64,000 nucleotides of DNA from Paraburkholderia phenazinium (GTDB lineage Bacteria; Pseudomonadota; Gammaproteobacteria; Burkholderiales; Burkholderiaceae): assembly GCF_900142845.1 (NCBI RefSeq), contig NZ_FSRU01000002.1:744001-808000 (forward strand), written 5' to 3'. This document shows, piece by piece, positions 17,188 through 26,138 of the stretch (position 1 is its first letter; each line of letters opens with the position of its first letter). Below the pieces are notes generated by a model. It made no database searches. It saw nothing but the letters and a program-made list of their open reading frames with translations, and had not been told where the DNA came from. Made by a program: the position numbers and the translations under genes.

Positions 17188-18225
17188 ATGATTTATCCGT
17201 GGCAAGCCGATGACTGGAACCGCCTGCAACAACTGCGCGGGCACTGGCCGCATGCGTTGTTGCTCCATGGGCAGGCGGGGATCGGCAAGCTGCGCTTCGC
17301 GCAGCATCTGGCGCAAGGCCTGCTGTGCGAGGCGCAGCTTCCCAACGGCGAGCCGTGCGGCGCCTGCGCCGCCTGTCACTGGTTCGTGCAGGGCAACCAT
17401 CCGGACTACCGGATCGTGGTGCCGGAGGCGCTGGCTGCCGAAGCGGGCCTCACCAACGCCGCTGCGGACGAAAAAGCCGACAAGGCCGACGCCGACGACA
17501 GCAAAAAGACTCGCGCGCCGAGCAAGGAAATCAAGATCGAACAGGTGCGCTCGCTGCTGGATTTCACCGGCGTGGGTTCGCATCGCGGCGGCGCCCGGGT
17601 GGTCGTGCTGGCGCCGGCCGAGGCGCTCAACGTCGCGGCCGCCAACGCGCTCCTGAAGACGCTGGAGGAGCCGCCCGCGGGCGTGGTATTCCTGATGGTC
17701 TCGGCGCGCATCGACCGGCTGTTGCCCACCATCATCAGCCGTTGCCGCCAGTGGCCGATGACGGCGCCCGCAGCGGAGGTGGCCACGCCGTGGCTGGCCG
17801 CCCAGGGCGTGGCCGATGCGCCGGCGCTGCTGGCCGAAGCGGGCGGCGCGCCGCTCACCGCGCTGGCGCTCGCCAGCGACGAAAACCGCACGCTGCGCGA
17901 CTGGACCCTCAAGCAACTCGCCGCCGGCCCGCAGTGCGATGCCTTCGCCTGCGCCGAGGCGCTGCAGAAGCTGCCGGTGCCGCTCGTGCTCGGCTGGCTG
18001 CAGCGCTGGCTGTACGACCTGCTCGCGCAACGCACCGCCGGCGCGCCGCGCTATTTTCCGCAGGCCGCAACGGCGCTCACGCGCTGCGCCGCGCAGGCCG
18101 ACGCCACCGCGTTCGCCCGTTTCACCAAGACGGTGACGCGCCAGCGCGCGGTGGAAAACCATCCACTGAACGCCCGGCTGGTCTTCGAGGAGCTGTTTAT
18201 CGGCTACCGCGACCTGTTTGCTTAA
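17188..18225 (+). CDS. holB: DNA polymerase III delta prime subunit
   Basis: A 345-residue clamp-loader subunit. The P-loop-like HGQAGIGKLRFA, the four-Cys zinc module (CGACAACHW with the flanking Cys), and the sensor segment ANALLKTLEEPP are typical of HolB. The SRC motif appears as IISRCRQW. An acidic/Lys-rich insert (DEKADKADADDSKK, about residues 92-112) between zinc module and sensor is longer than usual and probably disordered. The gene follows tmk as in many genomes. Located in the replisome. Confidence 0.94.
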   Translation: MIYPWQADDWNRLQQLRGHWPHALLLHGQAGIGKLRFAQHLAQGLLCEAQLPNGEPCGACAACHWFVQGNHPDYRIVVPEALAAEAGLTNAAADEKADKADADDSKKTRAPSKEIKIEQVRSLLDFTGVGSHRGGARVVVLAPAEALNVAAANALLKTLEEPPAGVVFLMVSARIDRLLPTIISRCRQWPMTAPAAEVATPWLAAQGVADAPALLAEAGGAPLTALALASDENRTLRDWTLKQLAAGPQCDAFACAEALQKLPVPLVLGWLQRWLYDLLAQRTAGAPRYFPQAATALTRCAAQADATAFARFTKTVTRQRAVENHPLNARLVFEELFIGYRDLFA

Positions 18226-18402
18226 GCCTGCTGAGTGAGGGCGCCGCGCGCTGTTCGCCCGGTCGCGGGCTGGCCCGAACGAAGCGCGGGCCACTTTGCC
18301 GCCGGTCCGCTGCGCGATGGATACCCGATCGACCCCCGACCTGATCGATACCCGCTGGAACCCGCTTCAACCCGACTGACCCCTGACAAGTTCGCCATCA
18401 CC

Positions 18403-18909
18403 ATGAGCCTTTCCTACCGCGATGCCACGCTCGACGATCTGCCCGCCATCGTCGCCATCTACAATTCGACCGTGCCGTCGCGCCAGGTCACGGCGGATCT
18501 GGAGCCGGTGAGCGTCGAAAGCCGGCTCGCCTGGTTTCACGCCCACGGGCCGGCCAAGCGGCCGCTGTGGGTGGTCGAAGGGGAAGGCCGGGTGATCGCC
18601 TGGCTGAGCTTTTCGGACTTCTACGGCCGCCCCGCGTACTCGCATACCGCCGAGGTCAGCATCTATCTGGACGAAGCGGCACGCGGCAAAGGGCTCGGCA
18701 AACAGTTGCTGGCGGCGTCGCTGGAAGCCGCGCCGGGGCTTGGCATCGACACCGTGCTGGGCTTCATTTTCGGCCACAATGAAGCGAGCCTGCGGCTGTT
18801 CCGCAGCTTCGGCTTCGGCGACTGGGGCACGCTGCCGCGCGTCGCGGTGCTGGACGGCGTCGAGCGCGACCTGCTGATTCTCGGGCGCCGGCTCGAGCCG
18901 TCCGCCTGA
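18403..18909 (+). CDS. GNAT acetyltransferase, phosphinothricin-acetyltransferase type
   Basis: A 168-residue GNAT protein of the Pat/Bar-like group (YRDATLDDLPAIVAIYNSTV at the start, then TAEVSIYLDEAARGKGLGKQLL with the acetyl-CoA loop). FIFGHNEASLRLFRSFGF is the usual C-terminal motif. Members acetylate amino acid analogues such as phosphinothricin, methionine sulfoximine or others; the true substrate is not clear. The ATG at 18403 fits the family N-terminus; the upstream in-frame extension lacks family sequence. It lies between holB and tatD, where many relatives carry pilZ instead. Confidence 0.85.
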   Translation: MSLSYRDATLDDLPAIVAIYNSTVPSRQVTADLEPVSVESRLAWFHAHGPAKRPLWVVEGEGRVIAWLSFSDFYGRPAYSHTAEVSIYLDEAARGKGLGKQLLAASLEAAPGLGIDTVLGFIFGHNEASLRLFRSFGFGDWGTLPRVAVLDGVERDLLILGRRLEPSA

Positions 18910-18990
18910 CCTGTTCGCCCGAAGCGGGCGGTTCCCGATCCCGCTTCATAGGCCTTGGTACCACCACCGGATTCATCGCAGGACACCACC

Positions 18991-19782
18991 ATGTTTGTCG
19001 ACTCGCACTGCCACATCAACTTCGAAGGACTCGCCGACCGCCTGCCGCAGGTCATCGAGAACATGCGCAGCCACTCGGTCACGCATGCGCTGTGCGTGTC
19101 CGTCGACCTCGAGAGCCTGCCGTCCGTGCTGGCGGTCGCCGAGGCGTATGAGAACGTCTACGCCTCGGTCGGCGTGCATCCGGATCACGAGGATGCCCAG
19201 GAGCCGAGCGTCGCCGAACTGGTCGAACTGGCCGAACACCCGAAAGTGGTCGCCATCGGCGAGACGGGGCTCGACTACTACCGCCTCGAAGGCCGCACGA
19301 TCGCCGACATGGAATGGCAGCGCGAGCGCTTTCGCACTCATATCCGTGCCGCGCATGCCACGGGCAAGCCGCTGATCGTCCATACCCGCTCGTCGGCGCA
19401 AGACACGCTGCGGATCATGGCCGAGGAGCGCGCGGGCGAGCCGGGCGGCGTGATGCACTGCTTTACCGAGCCGTGGGCAATCGCGGAACAGGCGCTGGCG
19501 CAGAACTTCTATATCTCGCTCTCTGGCATCGTCACGTTCAAGAGCGCGACCGACGTGCAGGACGTGGCGCGGCGCGTGCCGCTCGAGCGGCTGCTGATCG
19601 AAACCGACTCGCCGTACCTCGCCCCCGTGCCTTATCGCGGCAAGCCGAATGAACCTGCGTACGTAAGTTATGTCGGACGCTTCATCGCACAACAACGCGA
19701 GATGCCGGATGCGGCGCTGGCCGCCGCCACGACGGACAATTTCTTCCGGCTCTTCAGGATTCCTGCGCCGGCCGGCGCCTGA
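18991..19782 (+). CDS. tatD: TatD-family metal-dependent DNase
   Basis: A 263-residue TatD-type hydrolase. Metal ligands are visible in order: DSHCHIN (His5? and His7 region), GETGLDYY, IVHTR, VMHCF and ETDSPYLAP. Enzymes of this family are 3'-5' exonucleases or D-aminoacyl-like hydrolases with a TIM-barrel fold. AGGA lies 8 bases before the ATG, and the frame upstream of it shows no family sequence. It follows holB and the GNAT gene, as in the conserved holB-tatD neighbourhood of Burkholderiales. Confidence 0.92.
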   Translation: MFVDSHCHINFEGLADRLPQVIENMRSHSVTHALCVSVDLESLPSVLAVAEAYENVYASVGVHPDHEDAQEPSVAELVELAEHPKVVAIGETGLDYYRLEGRTIADMEWQRERFRTHIRAAHATGKPLIVHTRSSAQDTLRIMAEERAGEPGGVMHCFTEPWAIAEQALAQNFYISLSGIVTFKSATDVQDVARRVPLERLLIETDSPYLAPVPYRGKPNEPAYVSYVGRFIAQQREMPDAALAAATTDNFFRLFRIPAPAGA

Positions 19783-19834
19783 ACCCTGAAATTGAATATT
19801 ATCAACAGGATAGAGACGTTTCTTAAAGCCATCT

Positions 19835-20584
19835 ATGAACAACTACTCGACTCAGACCCACGCCCAGATCGCCACGTCGTCCGCCGCCAACCGCACGCGG
19901 GGCCTGTCGCCATTGCGGCGCGGCGCCGTCCGGGTGGCCCGGCTCGCGCTGGCCGGCGGTTTCGCCTGCGCGGCATTCGCCGCGCTGCCGGTGCAGGCTG
20001 CGCCGGCTGACACCATGATCAAGGCCGTCAAGTTCGACGACGTCAACGAAGTCAACAAGCAGCTTTCGCACGGCATGGACCCGAACATGACCGACGACCA
20101 GGGCATGCCGCTGCTGGTGCTCGCCGCCCGCGAAAAGTCGGACAAGGTCGCCGCCGCGCTGGTCGCCAATCCGAAGGCCAACATCGAGATCACGGACAAG
20201 GCCGGCGAAAACGCCATGATGCTGGCCGCGCTGAACGGCGACATGGAGATGGTGCAACTGCTGATCTCGAAGGACGCCGAGGTCAACAAGAAGGGCTGGG
20301 CGCCGCTGCACTACGCGGCCGCCAACGGCCATGACGACATCGTCAAGCTGCTGCTCGACCACTCGGCCTATGTCGACGCCGGTTCGCCGAACGGCACCAC
20401 GCCGCTGATGATGGCGGCGCGCGGCGGCCATATCTCGACCGTGAAGCTGCTGCTCGACAACGGCGCGGATCTGAACGTGAAAAACCAGATCGGCATGAAC
20501 GCGCTGGACTTCGCCAAGCAGTACAAGGAACCGGACGTCGTCGAAGGCCTGACGGCGCGCATGCAGCAGACGCAGCCGAAGTAA
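19835..20584 (+). CDS. Secreted ankyrin-repeat protein
   Basis: A 249-residue protein. After an extended basic N-terminus comes a hydrophobic signal segment (LALAGGFACAAFAALPVQA) with likely cleavage near residue 50. The remainder is about six ankyrin repeats, such as GWAPLHYAAANGHDDIVKLL and GTTPLMMAARGGHISTVKLL. Ankyrin repeats bind partner proteins; in the periplasm the partner is unknown. It follows tatD, a linkage I recall in other Burkholderia genomes. Two hairpins after the stop end the run. Confidence 0.85.
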   Translation: MNNYSTQTHAQIATSSAANRTRGLSPLRRGAVRVARLALAGGFACAAFAALPVQAAPADTMIKAVKFDDVNEVNKQLSHGMDPNMTDDQGMPLLVLAAREKSDKVAAALVANPKANIEITDKAGENAMMLAALNGDMEMVQLLISKDAEVNKKGWAPLHYAAANGHDDIVKLLLDHSAYVDAGSPNGTTPLMMAARGGHISTVKLLLDNGADLNVKNQIGMNALDFAKQYKEPDVVEGLTARMQQTQPK

Positions 20585-20590
20585 GGCAGC

Positions 20591-20609
20591 CGGCATGCTT
20601 CGCATGCCG
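20591..20609 (+). terminator. Stem-loop just after the ankyrin gene
   Basis: CGGCATGC, loop TTC, GCATGCCG: an 8-bp perfect stem 7 bases after the stop codon, followed by TAAAAAC rather than a T-run. It may stabilise the 3' end or act with the second hairpin. Confidence 0.5.
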
Positions 20610-20634
20610 TAAAAACAGTGCAGAATAACGGTTA

Positions 20635-20660
20635 CGGCGCGCTTTGGGGCGCGCCGTTTC
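20635..20660 (+). terminator. Intrinsic terminator-like hairpin
   Basis: CGGCGCGC, 6-base loop, GCGCGCCG followed by TTTCT. The GC-rich 8-bp stem and short T-run make it the better terminator of the pair after the ankyrin gene. Confidence 0.65.
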
Positions 20661-20704
20661 TATGCGGCATCAGACCGCTCGATCATTACCCTGGAAGGAT
20701 CACC

Positions 20705-21061
20705 ATGCTGCGGGCTTTGATTTGCGCCAGCGCGCTTGCCGTACCGCTAACGGCAGCCGCGTTTACGGGAGGCGACCTCAACAAGCTGTGCGAGAAAACG
20801 GATGTGGCCTCACGAAGCGCCTGTGCCGCGTATATCGAAGGCGCGGCCGACGGCGTGTTCAACACGATCGACGCGATCGGCGGCACCACCGGCCCGCGAG
20901 TCGGCCAGTACTTCTGCCTGCCGCAGGACGCCCGCTCGCAACAGTTGACCGATGCGGTGCGCAAGTACATTGCGGAGAATCCGAACGTGGCCGGCTACAA
21001 CGCCAGCACGGCTATTTCATTGGGGCTCGGCAAGGCCTTTCCCTGCAAGAGCGGCGAGTAA
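20705..21061 (+). CDS. Rap1a/Tai-like secreted protein
   Basis: A 118-residue protein with a signal peptide (LICASALAVPLTAAAF) and a mature domain like the Rap1a/Tai immunity fold: GGDLNKLCEK, then CAAYIEGAADGVFNTI, CLPQDARS and AISLGLGKAFPC. Four Cys residues probably form two disulfides. GGAAGG lies 6 bases before the ATG. Rap1a/Tai proteins neutralise type VI secretion amidase effectors in the periplasm, but no effector or secretion gene is nearby, so the immunity role is unproven. Many Burkholderia genomes carry several such orphan proteins. Confidence 0.75.
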   Translation: MLRALICASALAVPLTAAAFTGGDLNKLCEKTDVASRSACAAYIEGAADGVFNTIDAIGGTTGPRVGQYFCLPQDARSQQLTDAVRKYIAENPNVAGYNASTAISLGLGKAFPCKSGE

Positions 21062-21084
21062 GACCCGCTGGGTCGAAGCGGGTC
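21062..21084 (+). terminator. Stem-loop after the Rap1a/Tai-like gene
   Basis: GACCCGCT, 7-base loop, AGCGGGTC, starting directly after the stop codon. No T-run follows, so termination efficiency is doubtful. Confidence 0.4.
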
Positions 21085-21222
21085 CCGGCCGCGAATACCT
21101 GGCCTGAGCGCCGGGCTTGCAACTGATCCTCCTCGAGACGGGTCGAAGTGTCATTCCGACCTGACTAGCGAACCTGGGCGGCGCCTGCGCGCCCGCCCGC
21201 CGAACCGAGGAGGACACCAGAC

Positions 21223-22635
21223 ATGGGCCGACTGATCGTCGTGTCGAATCGCGTCGCAACGCCGACGGAAACCAAAGGCTCGGCCGGCGGCCTCGCCGTG
21301 GGCGTATTCGGCGCCTTGAAGGACGCGGGCGGCGTGTGGTTCGGCTGGAGCGGCGACGTGGTCAGCGAGACCGTCGCCAACGCCGGCCCCACGCTTGAGC
21401 AGGACGGCGCGGTGACGTTCGCCACCGTCGGGCTCACGCGCAAGGACTACGATCAGTACTATCGCGGCTTTTCGAACGCGACGCTGTGGCCGGTCTTTCA
21501 CTATCGCAATGACCTCGCCCGTTACGAGCGCGAGGAATACGCGGGCTACCGGCGCGTCAATGCCTGGCTCGCGCACCGCCTGATCAAGCTGCTCGAGCCC
21601 GACGACATCATCTGGGTGCACGACTATCACCTGATCCCGTTCGCCGAGGCGCTGCGCTCCGAAGGCATCACCAACCGCATCGGCTTTTTCCTGCATATCC
21701 CGTTTCCAGCGCCGCAGATCCTGCTCAATATTCCGCCGCATGAAGAGCTGGTGAAGTCGCTGTGCTGCTACGACCTGCTCGGCTTCCAGACCGCTACCGA
21801 CGAACTCGCGTTCCACGATTACCTGGTGCGTCATGCGCGCGGCAGCGTGAACAAGGACGGCCACGCGGAAGCCTTCGGGCGCAAGCTGCGCACCGGTGTG
21901 TACCGGATCGGCGTGTTCCCCGACGAGATCGCCGAGCAGGCGCAGCGGTATGAGAGCCGCCAGCACGTGCTGGACCTCAAGCAGAGCCTCGAAGGCCGCA
22001 AGCTGATCATGAGCGTCGACCGGCTCGATTATTCGAAGGGGCTCGTCGAACGCTTTCGCGCCTTCGAGCAACTGCTGGAGCGCTCGCCCGAGTGGCGCGG
22101 CAATGTCACGCTGGTGCAGATTGCGCCGCCCACCCGTTCGGACGTCGCCACCTACCAGCAGATCCGCCAGGACCTCGAATACGAAGCCGGCCGCATCAAC
22201 GGCCGTTATTCGGGCCTCGACTACACGCCGATCCGTTATCTGAATCAGCGTTACGACCGCTGGAAACTGATGTCGCTGTTTCGCGAGTCGCAGATCGGCT
22301 TTGTCACGCCGCTGCACGACGGCATGAACCTCGTCGCCAAGGAGTATGTGGCCGCGCAGAACCCCGACGATCCGGGCGTGCTCGTGCTGTCCATTTTCGC
22401 GGGCGCGGCGGCCGAACTGAGCGGCGCGCTGCTGGTGAATCCGCATGATGCGGTGGGCATGTGCGAGGCCTTGCAGCGCGCGCTGTCGATGCCGCTCGAG
22501 GCGCGCCAGCGCCGTCACGAGATCAACATGGCCGCGCTGCGCGAGAACGATCTCGGCGTGTGGCGCGACTCGTTCCTGCGCGACTTGCGCAGCGTGCCGC
22601 TGCATGGCGCGGATCACGCCGGGCGGTCGTCCTGA
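21223..22635 (+). CDS. otsA: Trehalose-6-phosphate synthase (UDP-forming)
   Basis: A 470-residue GT20 enzyme that joins UDP-glucose and glucose-6-phosphate to trehalose-6-phosphate, for osmotic and desiccation tolerance. The glucose-6-P loop SAGGLAVGV near the start, WVHDYHLIPFAE, SVDRLDYSKGLVERF and TPLHDGMNLVAKEYVAAQ are all diagnostic. A GGAGGA ribosome site precedes the ATG. No otsB (phosphatase) is in the window. The stop overlaps the start of an AAA ATPase gene by one base (TGATG), so the two are translated together, an unusual pairing. Confidence 0.95.
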   Translation: MGRLIVVSNRVATPTETKGSAGGLAVGVFGALKDAGGVWFGWSGDVVSETVANAGPTLEQDGAVTFATVGLTRKDYDQYYRGFSNATLWPVFHYRNDLARYEREEYAGYRRVNAWLAHRLIKLLEPDDIIWVHDYHLIPFAEALRSEGITNRIGFFLHIPFPAPQILLNIPPHEELVKSLCCYDLLGFQTATDELAFHDYLVRHARGSVNKDGHAEAFGRKLRTGVYRIGVFPDEIAEQAQRYESRQHVLDLKQSLEGRKLIMSVDRLDYSKGLVERFRAFEQLLERSPEWRGNVTLVQIAPPTRSDVATYQQIRQDLEYEAGRINGRYSGLDYTPIRYLNQRYDRWKLMSLFRESQIGFVTPLHDGMNLVAKEYVAAQNPDDPGVLVLSIFAGAAAELSGALLVNPHDAVGMCEALQRALSMPLEARQRRHEINMAALRENDLGVWRDSFLRDLRSVPLHGADHAGRSS

Positions 22636-23822
22636 TGCAGGCGGGTTCGAATGTGTTGAACGCACTCGCCATTGCCAACTATCGTTCGTTGCGCGAAGTG
22701 ATCGTGCCGCTCGGGGCGCTGAATATCGTCACCGGGCCGAACGGCAGCGGCAAATCCAGCGTGTATCGCGCCTTGCGGCTGCTGGCGCAGACCGCGCGCG
22801 GCGGCGTGATCGGCTCGCTGGCGCGCGAAGGCGGTCTGCCGTCGACGCTCTGGGCCGGTCCCGAGCGTTTCTCGCGCGGCATGCTGACGGGCGATCTGCC
22901 GGTGCAGGGCACGCGCCGCAGCGAGCCGGTCAATCTGCGGCTCGGCTTCGCCGGCGATCAGTTCAGCTATGCAATCGACCTCGGTCTGCCGACCATCAAG
23001 GCATCGACGACGGCGTTCGCGCTCGACCCGGTCATCAAGCGCGAATGCATCTGGAGCGGCCCGCTGCTGCGGCCGTCGGCACTGCTGGTGGACCGCCAGG
23101 GCGCGTCGATCCGGACGCGCGACGACAGCGGCGACTGGCAGACCATCCCGCAGCCGGTCGCGACGTTCGACAGCATGATGACGGAGTTCTCCGACCCGCG
23201 TACCGCGCCGGAAATGATCGCGGTGCGCGAACAGATCCGCTCGTGGCGCTTCTACGACCATTTCCGCACCGATAGCGAGTCGCCCGTGCGGCTGCCGCAA
23301 ATCGGCACGCATACGCCGGTGCTGAGCGACGACGGCGCCGATCTCGCCGCCGCGCTGCAGACCATCCGCGAGATCGGCGATGCCGGCGCGCTCGATGCGG
23401 CCATCGACGACGCGTTTCCCGGCTCGAGCGTATCGGTTGCGAGCCTCGAAGGCCGCTTCGAAGTGACGATGCATCAGCACGGCCTGCTGCGCCCGCTGAA
23501 GGGTGCGGAGCTGTCCGACGGCACCTTGCGCTATCTGCTGCTGGTGGCCGCGCTCCTGACGCCGCGTCCGCCCGCCTTGCTGGTGCTGAACGAACCGGAA
23601 ACGAGCCTGCACCCCGATCTGCTGGCGGCGCTGGCGCGGCTGATCGCGCGCGCCGCCCGGCATTCGCAGGTGGTGGTGGTGTCGCACGCGGCGCGTCTGA
23701 TTGCGGCGCTGGAGCGCGAGGACGGCAGTCATTCGATCGTGCTCGAAAAGGAGCTGGGCGCCACGCGGATTGCCGGCGCGGACGACCTCGATTTACCGCC
23801 CTGGAAGTGGCCGGCGCGCTGA
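22635..23822 (+). CDS. AAA-family (RecF/SMC-like) ATPase
   Basis: A 395-residue ATPase of the OLD/RecF-like AAA_21 group. Walker A GPNGSGKS is at residues 34-41, preceded by IANYRSLRE, the usual start of this group. A signature-like ELSDGTLRYLLL and Walker B VLNEPETSLHPDLL follow, then a HARL-like switch (VVSHAARLI). There is no TOPRIM nuclease domain and no methylase, so it is not a complete OLD system. The start codon overlaps the otsA stop; the frame upstream belongs to another frame of otsA. Function unknown. Confidence 0.88.
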   Translation: MQAGSNVLNALAIANYRSLREVIVPLGALNIVTGPNGSGKSSVYRALRLLAQTARGGVIGSLAREGGLPSTLWAGPERFSRGMLTGDLPVQGTRRSEPVNLRLGFAGDQFSYAIDLGLPTIKASTTAFALDPVIKRECIWSGPLLRPSALLVDRQGASIRTRDDSGDWQTIPQPVATFDSMMTEFSDPRTAPEMIAVREQIRSWRFYDHFRTDSESPVRLPQIGTHTPVLSDDGADLAAALQTIREIGDAGALDAAIDDAFPGSSVSVASLEGRFEVTMHQHGLLRPLKGAELSDGTLRYLLLVAALLTPRPPALLVLNEPETSLHPDLLAALARLIARAARHSQVVVVSHAARLIAALEREDGSHSIVLEKELGATRIAGADDLDLPPWKWPAR

Positions 23823-23950
23823 CAGCGGTCCCTGCCGGGATGTTTCCCGACTGTAACAGCGCAAAGGAATTGAAAGGCTTGCGGCTTTTTGGGGCTTAAT
23901 CGGCAATAATTCGCAGTCAGGACATAATAAGCAGGCCACGGAGACACACG

Positions 23951-25021
23951 ATGAGAATTGCTCAGATCGCCCCCTTGACGGAATCGGTGCCGCCCAAGCT
24001 GTATGGCGGGACGGAGCGCGTCGTGTCGTACATCACCGAGGCGCTGGTCGACCTCGGTCACGATGTGACGCTGTTTGCCAGCGGCGACTCGGTCACCAGC
24101 GCGAAGCTCGAAGCCGTATGGCCGCGCGCGCTGCGGCTCGACCCCGGCATCCGCGACCGTATCGCGCCGCATATGCTGCTGATGGAGCTGGTGCGCCGCC
24201 AGGCGGACTCGTTCGACGTGCTCCATTTCCACATGGACTACTACTCGTTCTCGGTGTTCAAGCGCCAGGACACCCCATTCGTCACGACCCTGCACGGCCG
24301 GCTCGATTTGCCGGAGCAGCAGCCCGTGTTCGACACCTTCAATACCGCGCCGGTGATCTCGATTTCGAATTCGCAGCGCCAGCCCTTGCCGCAGGCCAAG
24401 TGGCTGACCACCGTGTATCACGGGCTGCCCGAGATGCTCTATACGCCGCAGCCGGTGGAGCAGAAGTACTTGGCGTTTCTCGGCCGCATCTCGCCGGAAA
24501 AGCGCGTGGACACGGCGATTCGCATTGCCGGCCGCTGCGGGCTGCCCATCCGCATCGCGGCGAAGGTCGACTCGGCCGACCGCGAGTACTTCGAACGCGA
24601 TATCAAGCCGCTGCTGGATCTGCCGTATGTCGATTACATCGGCGAGATCGCCGACGATCAAAAGGCCGCGTTTCTCTCGGGCGCGCATGCGCTGCTGTTT
24701 CCGATCGACTGGCCGGAGCCGTTCGGCCTCGTGATGATCGAGGCCATGGCGTGCGGCACGCCGGTGATCGCCTTCAATCGCGGCGCGGTGCCCGAAGTGC
24801 TGGACGACGGCGTGACGGGCTTCATCGTCGAAGACGAGATCGGCGCCGTGGCGGCGGTCAACCGTCTGCACAAGGTGCCGCGTGCCGGCGTACGGGCTTG
24901 CTTCGAGGCGCGCTTTACCTCGCACCGGATGGCGCAGCAGTATGTCGACGCGTATCAGTCGGTGATTCGTGCGCAGAAGCGCTCGCGCTTCAAGGTGATC
25001 GATACCTCGGCGCCGCGCTGA
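23951..25021 (+). CDS. Glycosyltransferase family 4
   Basis: A 356-residue GT-B enzyme. The N-terminal IAPLTESVPPKLYGGTERVV holds the acceptor-side Gly-rich turn; the C-terminal half has LGRISPEKRVDTAI and the nucleotide-sugar EX7E region FGLVMIEAMACGTPVIAF. These enzymes transfer a sugar with retention. It lies 128 bp after the AAA ATPase and 6 kb before the EPS locus. It could act in storage sugar or surface glycan synthesis; the acceptor is not predictable. A perfect terminator follows. Confidence 0.85.
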   Translation: MRIAQIAPLTESVPPKLYGGTERVVSYITEALVDLGHDVTLFASGDSVTSAKLEAVWPRALRLDPGIRDRIAPHMLLMELVRRQADSFDVLHFHMDYYSFSVFKRQDTPFVTTLHGRLDLPEQQPVFDTFNTAPVISISNSQRQPLPQAKWLTTVYHGLPEMLYTPQPVEQKYLAFLGRISPEKRVDTAIRIAGRCGLPIRIAAKVDSADREYFERDIKPLLDLPYVDYIGEIADDQKAAFLSGAHALLFPIDWPEPFGLVMIEAMACGTPVIAFNRGAVPEVLDDGVTGFIVEDEIGAVAAVNRLHKVPRAGVRACFEARFTSHRMAQQYVDAYQSVIRAQKRSRFKVIDTSAPR

Positions 25022-25043
25022 GCCCAACGTCCGCGCAGCACAA

Positions 25044-25076
25044 AAAAACGGCGATGCCTGCAGCATCGCCGTTTTT
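25044..25076. terminator. Bidirectional intrinsic terminator
   Basis: A 14-bp perfect inverted repeat (25044-25057 with 25063-25076, loop CTGCA) with an A-run on the left and a T-run on the right. It lies between the convergent GT4 and SYLF lipoprotein genes and should stop transcription from both sides. Confidence 0.92.
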
Positions 25077-25115
25077 GTCTGGTGGGACCTTGCGTCCCGT
25101 CCCGCGGCCGTGCGC

Positions 25116-25703
25116 CTAGATACTCAGGCGCGATACCTTGGTGCCGTTGATCGAAATGTCGCCCATCAGGCCGGCGTTCGTCAGCACGAACACTTCGACC
25201 GGCGCGGTGGCGGTGGTGGTGTCGATGGCGCCGTTCGCGCCCATCTTCACGAGGGCGACCGAAGCGTCGCCGCCCGCGGACCAGCCGTCGGTATTGCGGA
25301 ATTTGTCGAGCGCGTCCTGTGTCATGAACAGGAAGATGATGGCCTTCGACTGCGCACCGGCCTGCAGGCCGAACGAGCCCGACACGGTGCTGTAGTAGCC
25401 GACCGTGCCGCCGCCGACCCGCAGCGAACCCTCGCCATACTGGCCGCCGACAATGAAGCCCGCCTGCAGCACCGACGGGAATACCAGTACGCCACGCGCC
25501 TTCGACACGAGCTCACGCGAGCCGGGCACCGTCTGGAAGAGGCGCGACATGGTGCCGTCGACACTGGAGTCGATTGACTGGCGCTTCGACATGTTGGTCG
25601 ATGCGTTATCGGGCGTACCCGACGACGTGGTACATCCAGCGAGTGCAAGGCCTCCGAAAGCTAGCGCAGCGGTAGTCTTCAGCATGAAGTTTCGTCTTTG
25701 CAT
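25116..25703 (-). CDS. BPSL1445-family SYLF-domain lipoprotein
   Basis: A 195-residue lipoprotein with lipobox LAGC (Cys24) and a SYLF/YSC84 domain: KARGVLVFPSVLQAGFIVGG, SVSG-like YYSTVSGSFGLQAGAQSK, and the C-terminal AGLMGDISINGTKVS. SYLF domains bind lipids in eukaryotes; the bacterial lipoproteins are of unknown role, and B. pseudomallei BPSL1445 is reported as an immunogenic lipoprotein, as I recall. A GGAGAA site lies before the ATG. It stands alone. Confidence 0.88.
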   Translation of the reverse strand: MQRRNFMLKTTAALAFGGLALAGCTTSSGTPDNASTNMSKRQSIDSSVDGTMSRLFQTVPGSRELVSKARGVLVFPSVLQAGFIVGGQYGEGSLRVGGGTVGYYSTVSGSFGLQAGAQSKAIIFLFMTQDALDKFRNTDGWSAGGDASVALVKMGANGAIDTTTATAPVEVFVLTNAGLMGDISINGTKVSRLSI

Positions 25704-26138
25704 CGTTTTTCTCCATCACGGTTCCTGGGCGCAACCTCGTGTGTGTTGCCGGGTTGCCTGATTAGTTATATCACACGCAAGCTTAAAGGGTGCAAACCCT
25801 CGCATCGCGAGAAGCCTTGTGGGGCGGGCGTTTGCGGCAAATCCGCAAAATCCGTCGGGTAACATTGACCGATCGCAATGCGGCCGTTGAGGCGCTCGAT
25901 CTGCTTGAAACGCAGGGGTTTTTTCGTCACTGGCGCGTTTGCCCCAGCAGCCATGCGGCACGCTTCAGGCGGACGCCGTCGCGCTCCTTTTTACCGATTT
26001 CACGCCCGCACAGAGCGTTTGAAATAAATATGAAAGAATTGTGCGAATGTGTTGCACGGACGCCGCGCCGAGGCCGCGTGGTCACTTCGCAACGTCGTAC
26101 GGGTGCTGTCCGAGGCCCGGGCGATAGCGTGCTGCCAT
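25704..26138. other. Intergenic, nothing convincing
   Basis: It contains the promoter region of the SYLF lipoprotein gene (an AT-rich GATATAACTAATC stretch near 25765 on the minus strand) and short frames without ribosome sites or recognisable sequence. Confidence 0.4.

Noticed and set aside
22635..23822. A complete OLD/Gabija-type defence system
   Set aside because: The ATPase has no TOPRIM domain and no helicase partner; the neighbours are otsA and a glycosyltransferase.
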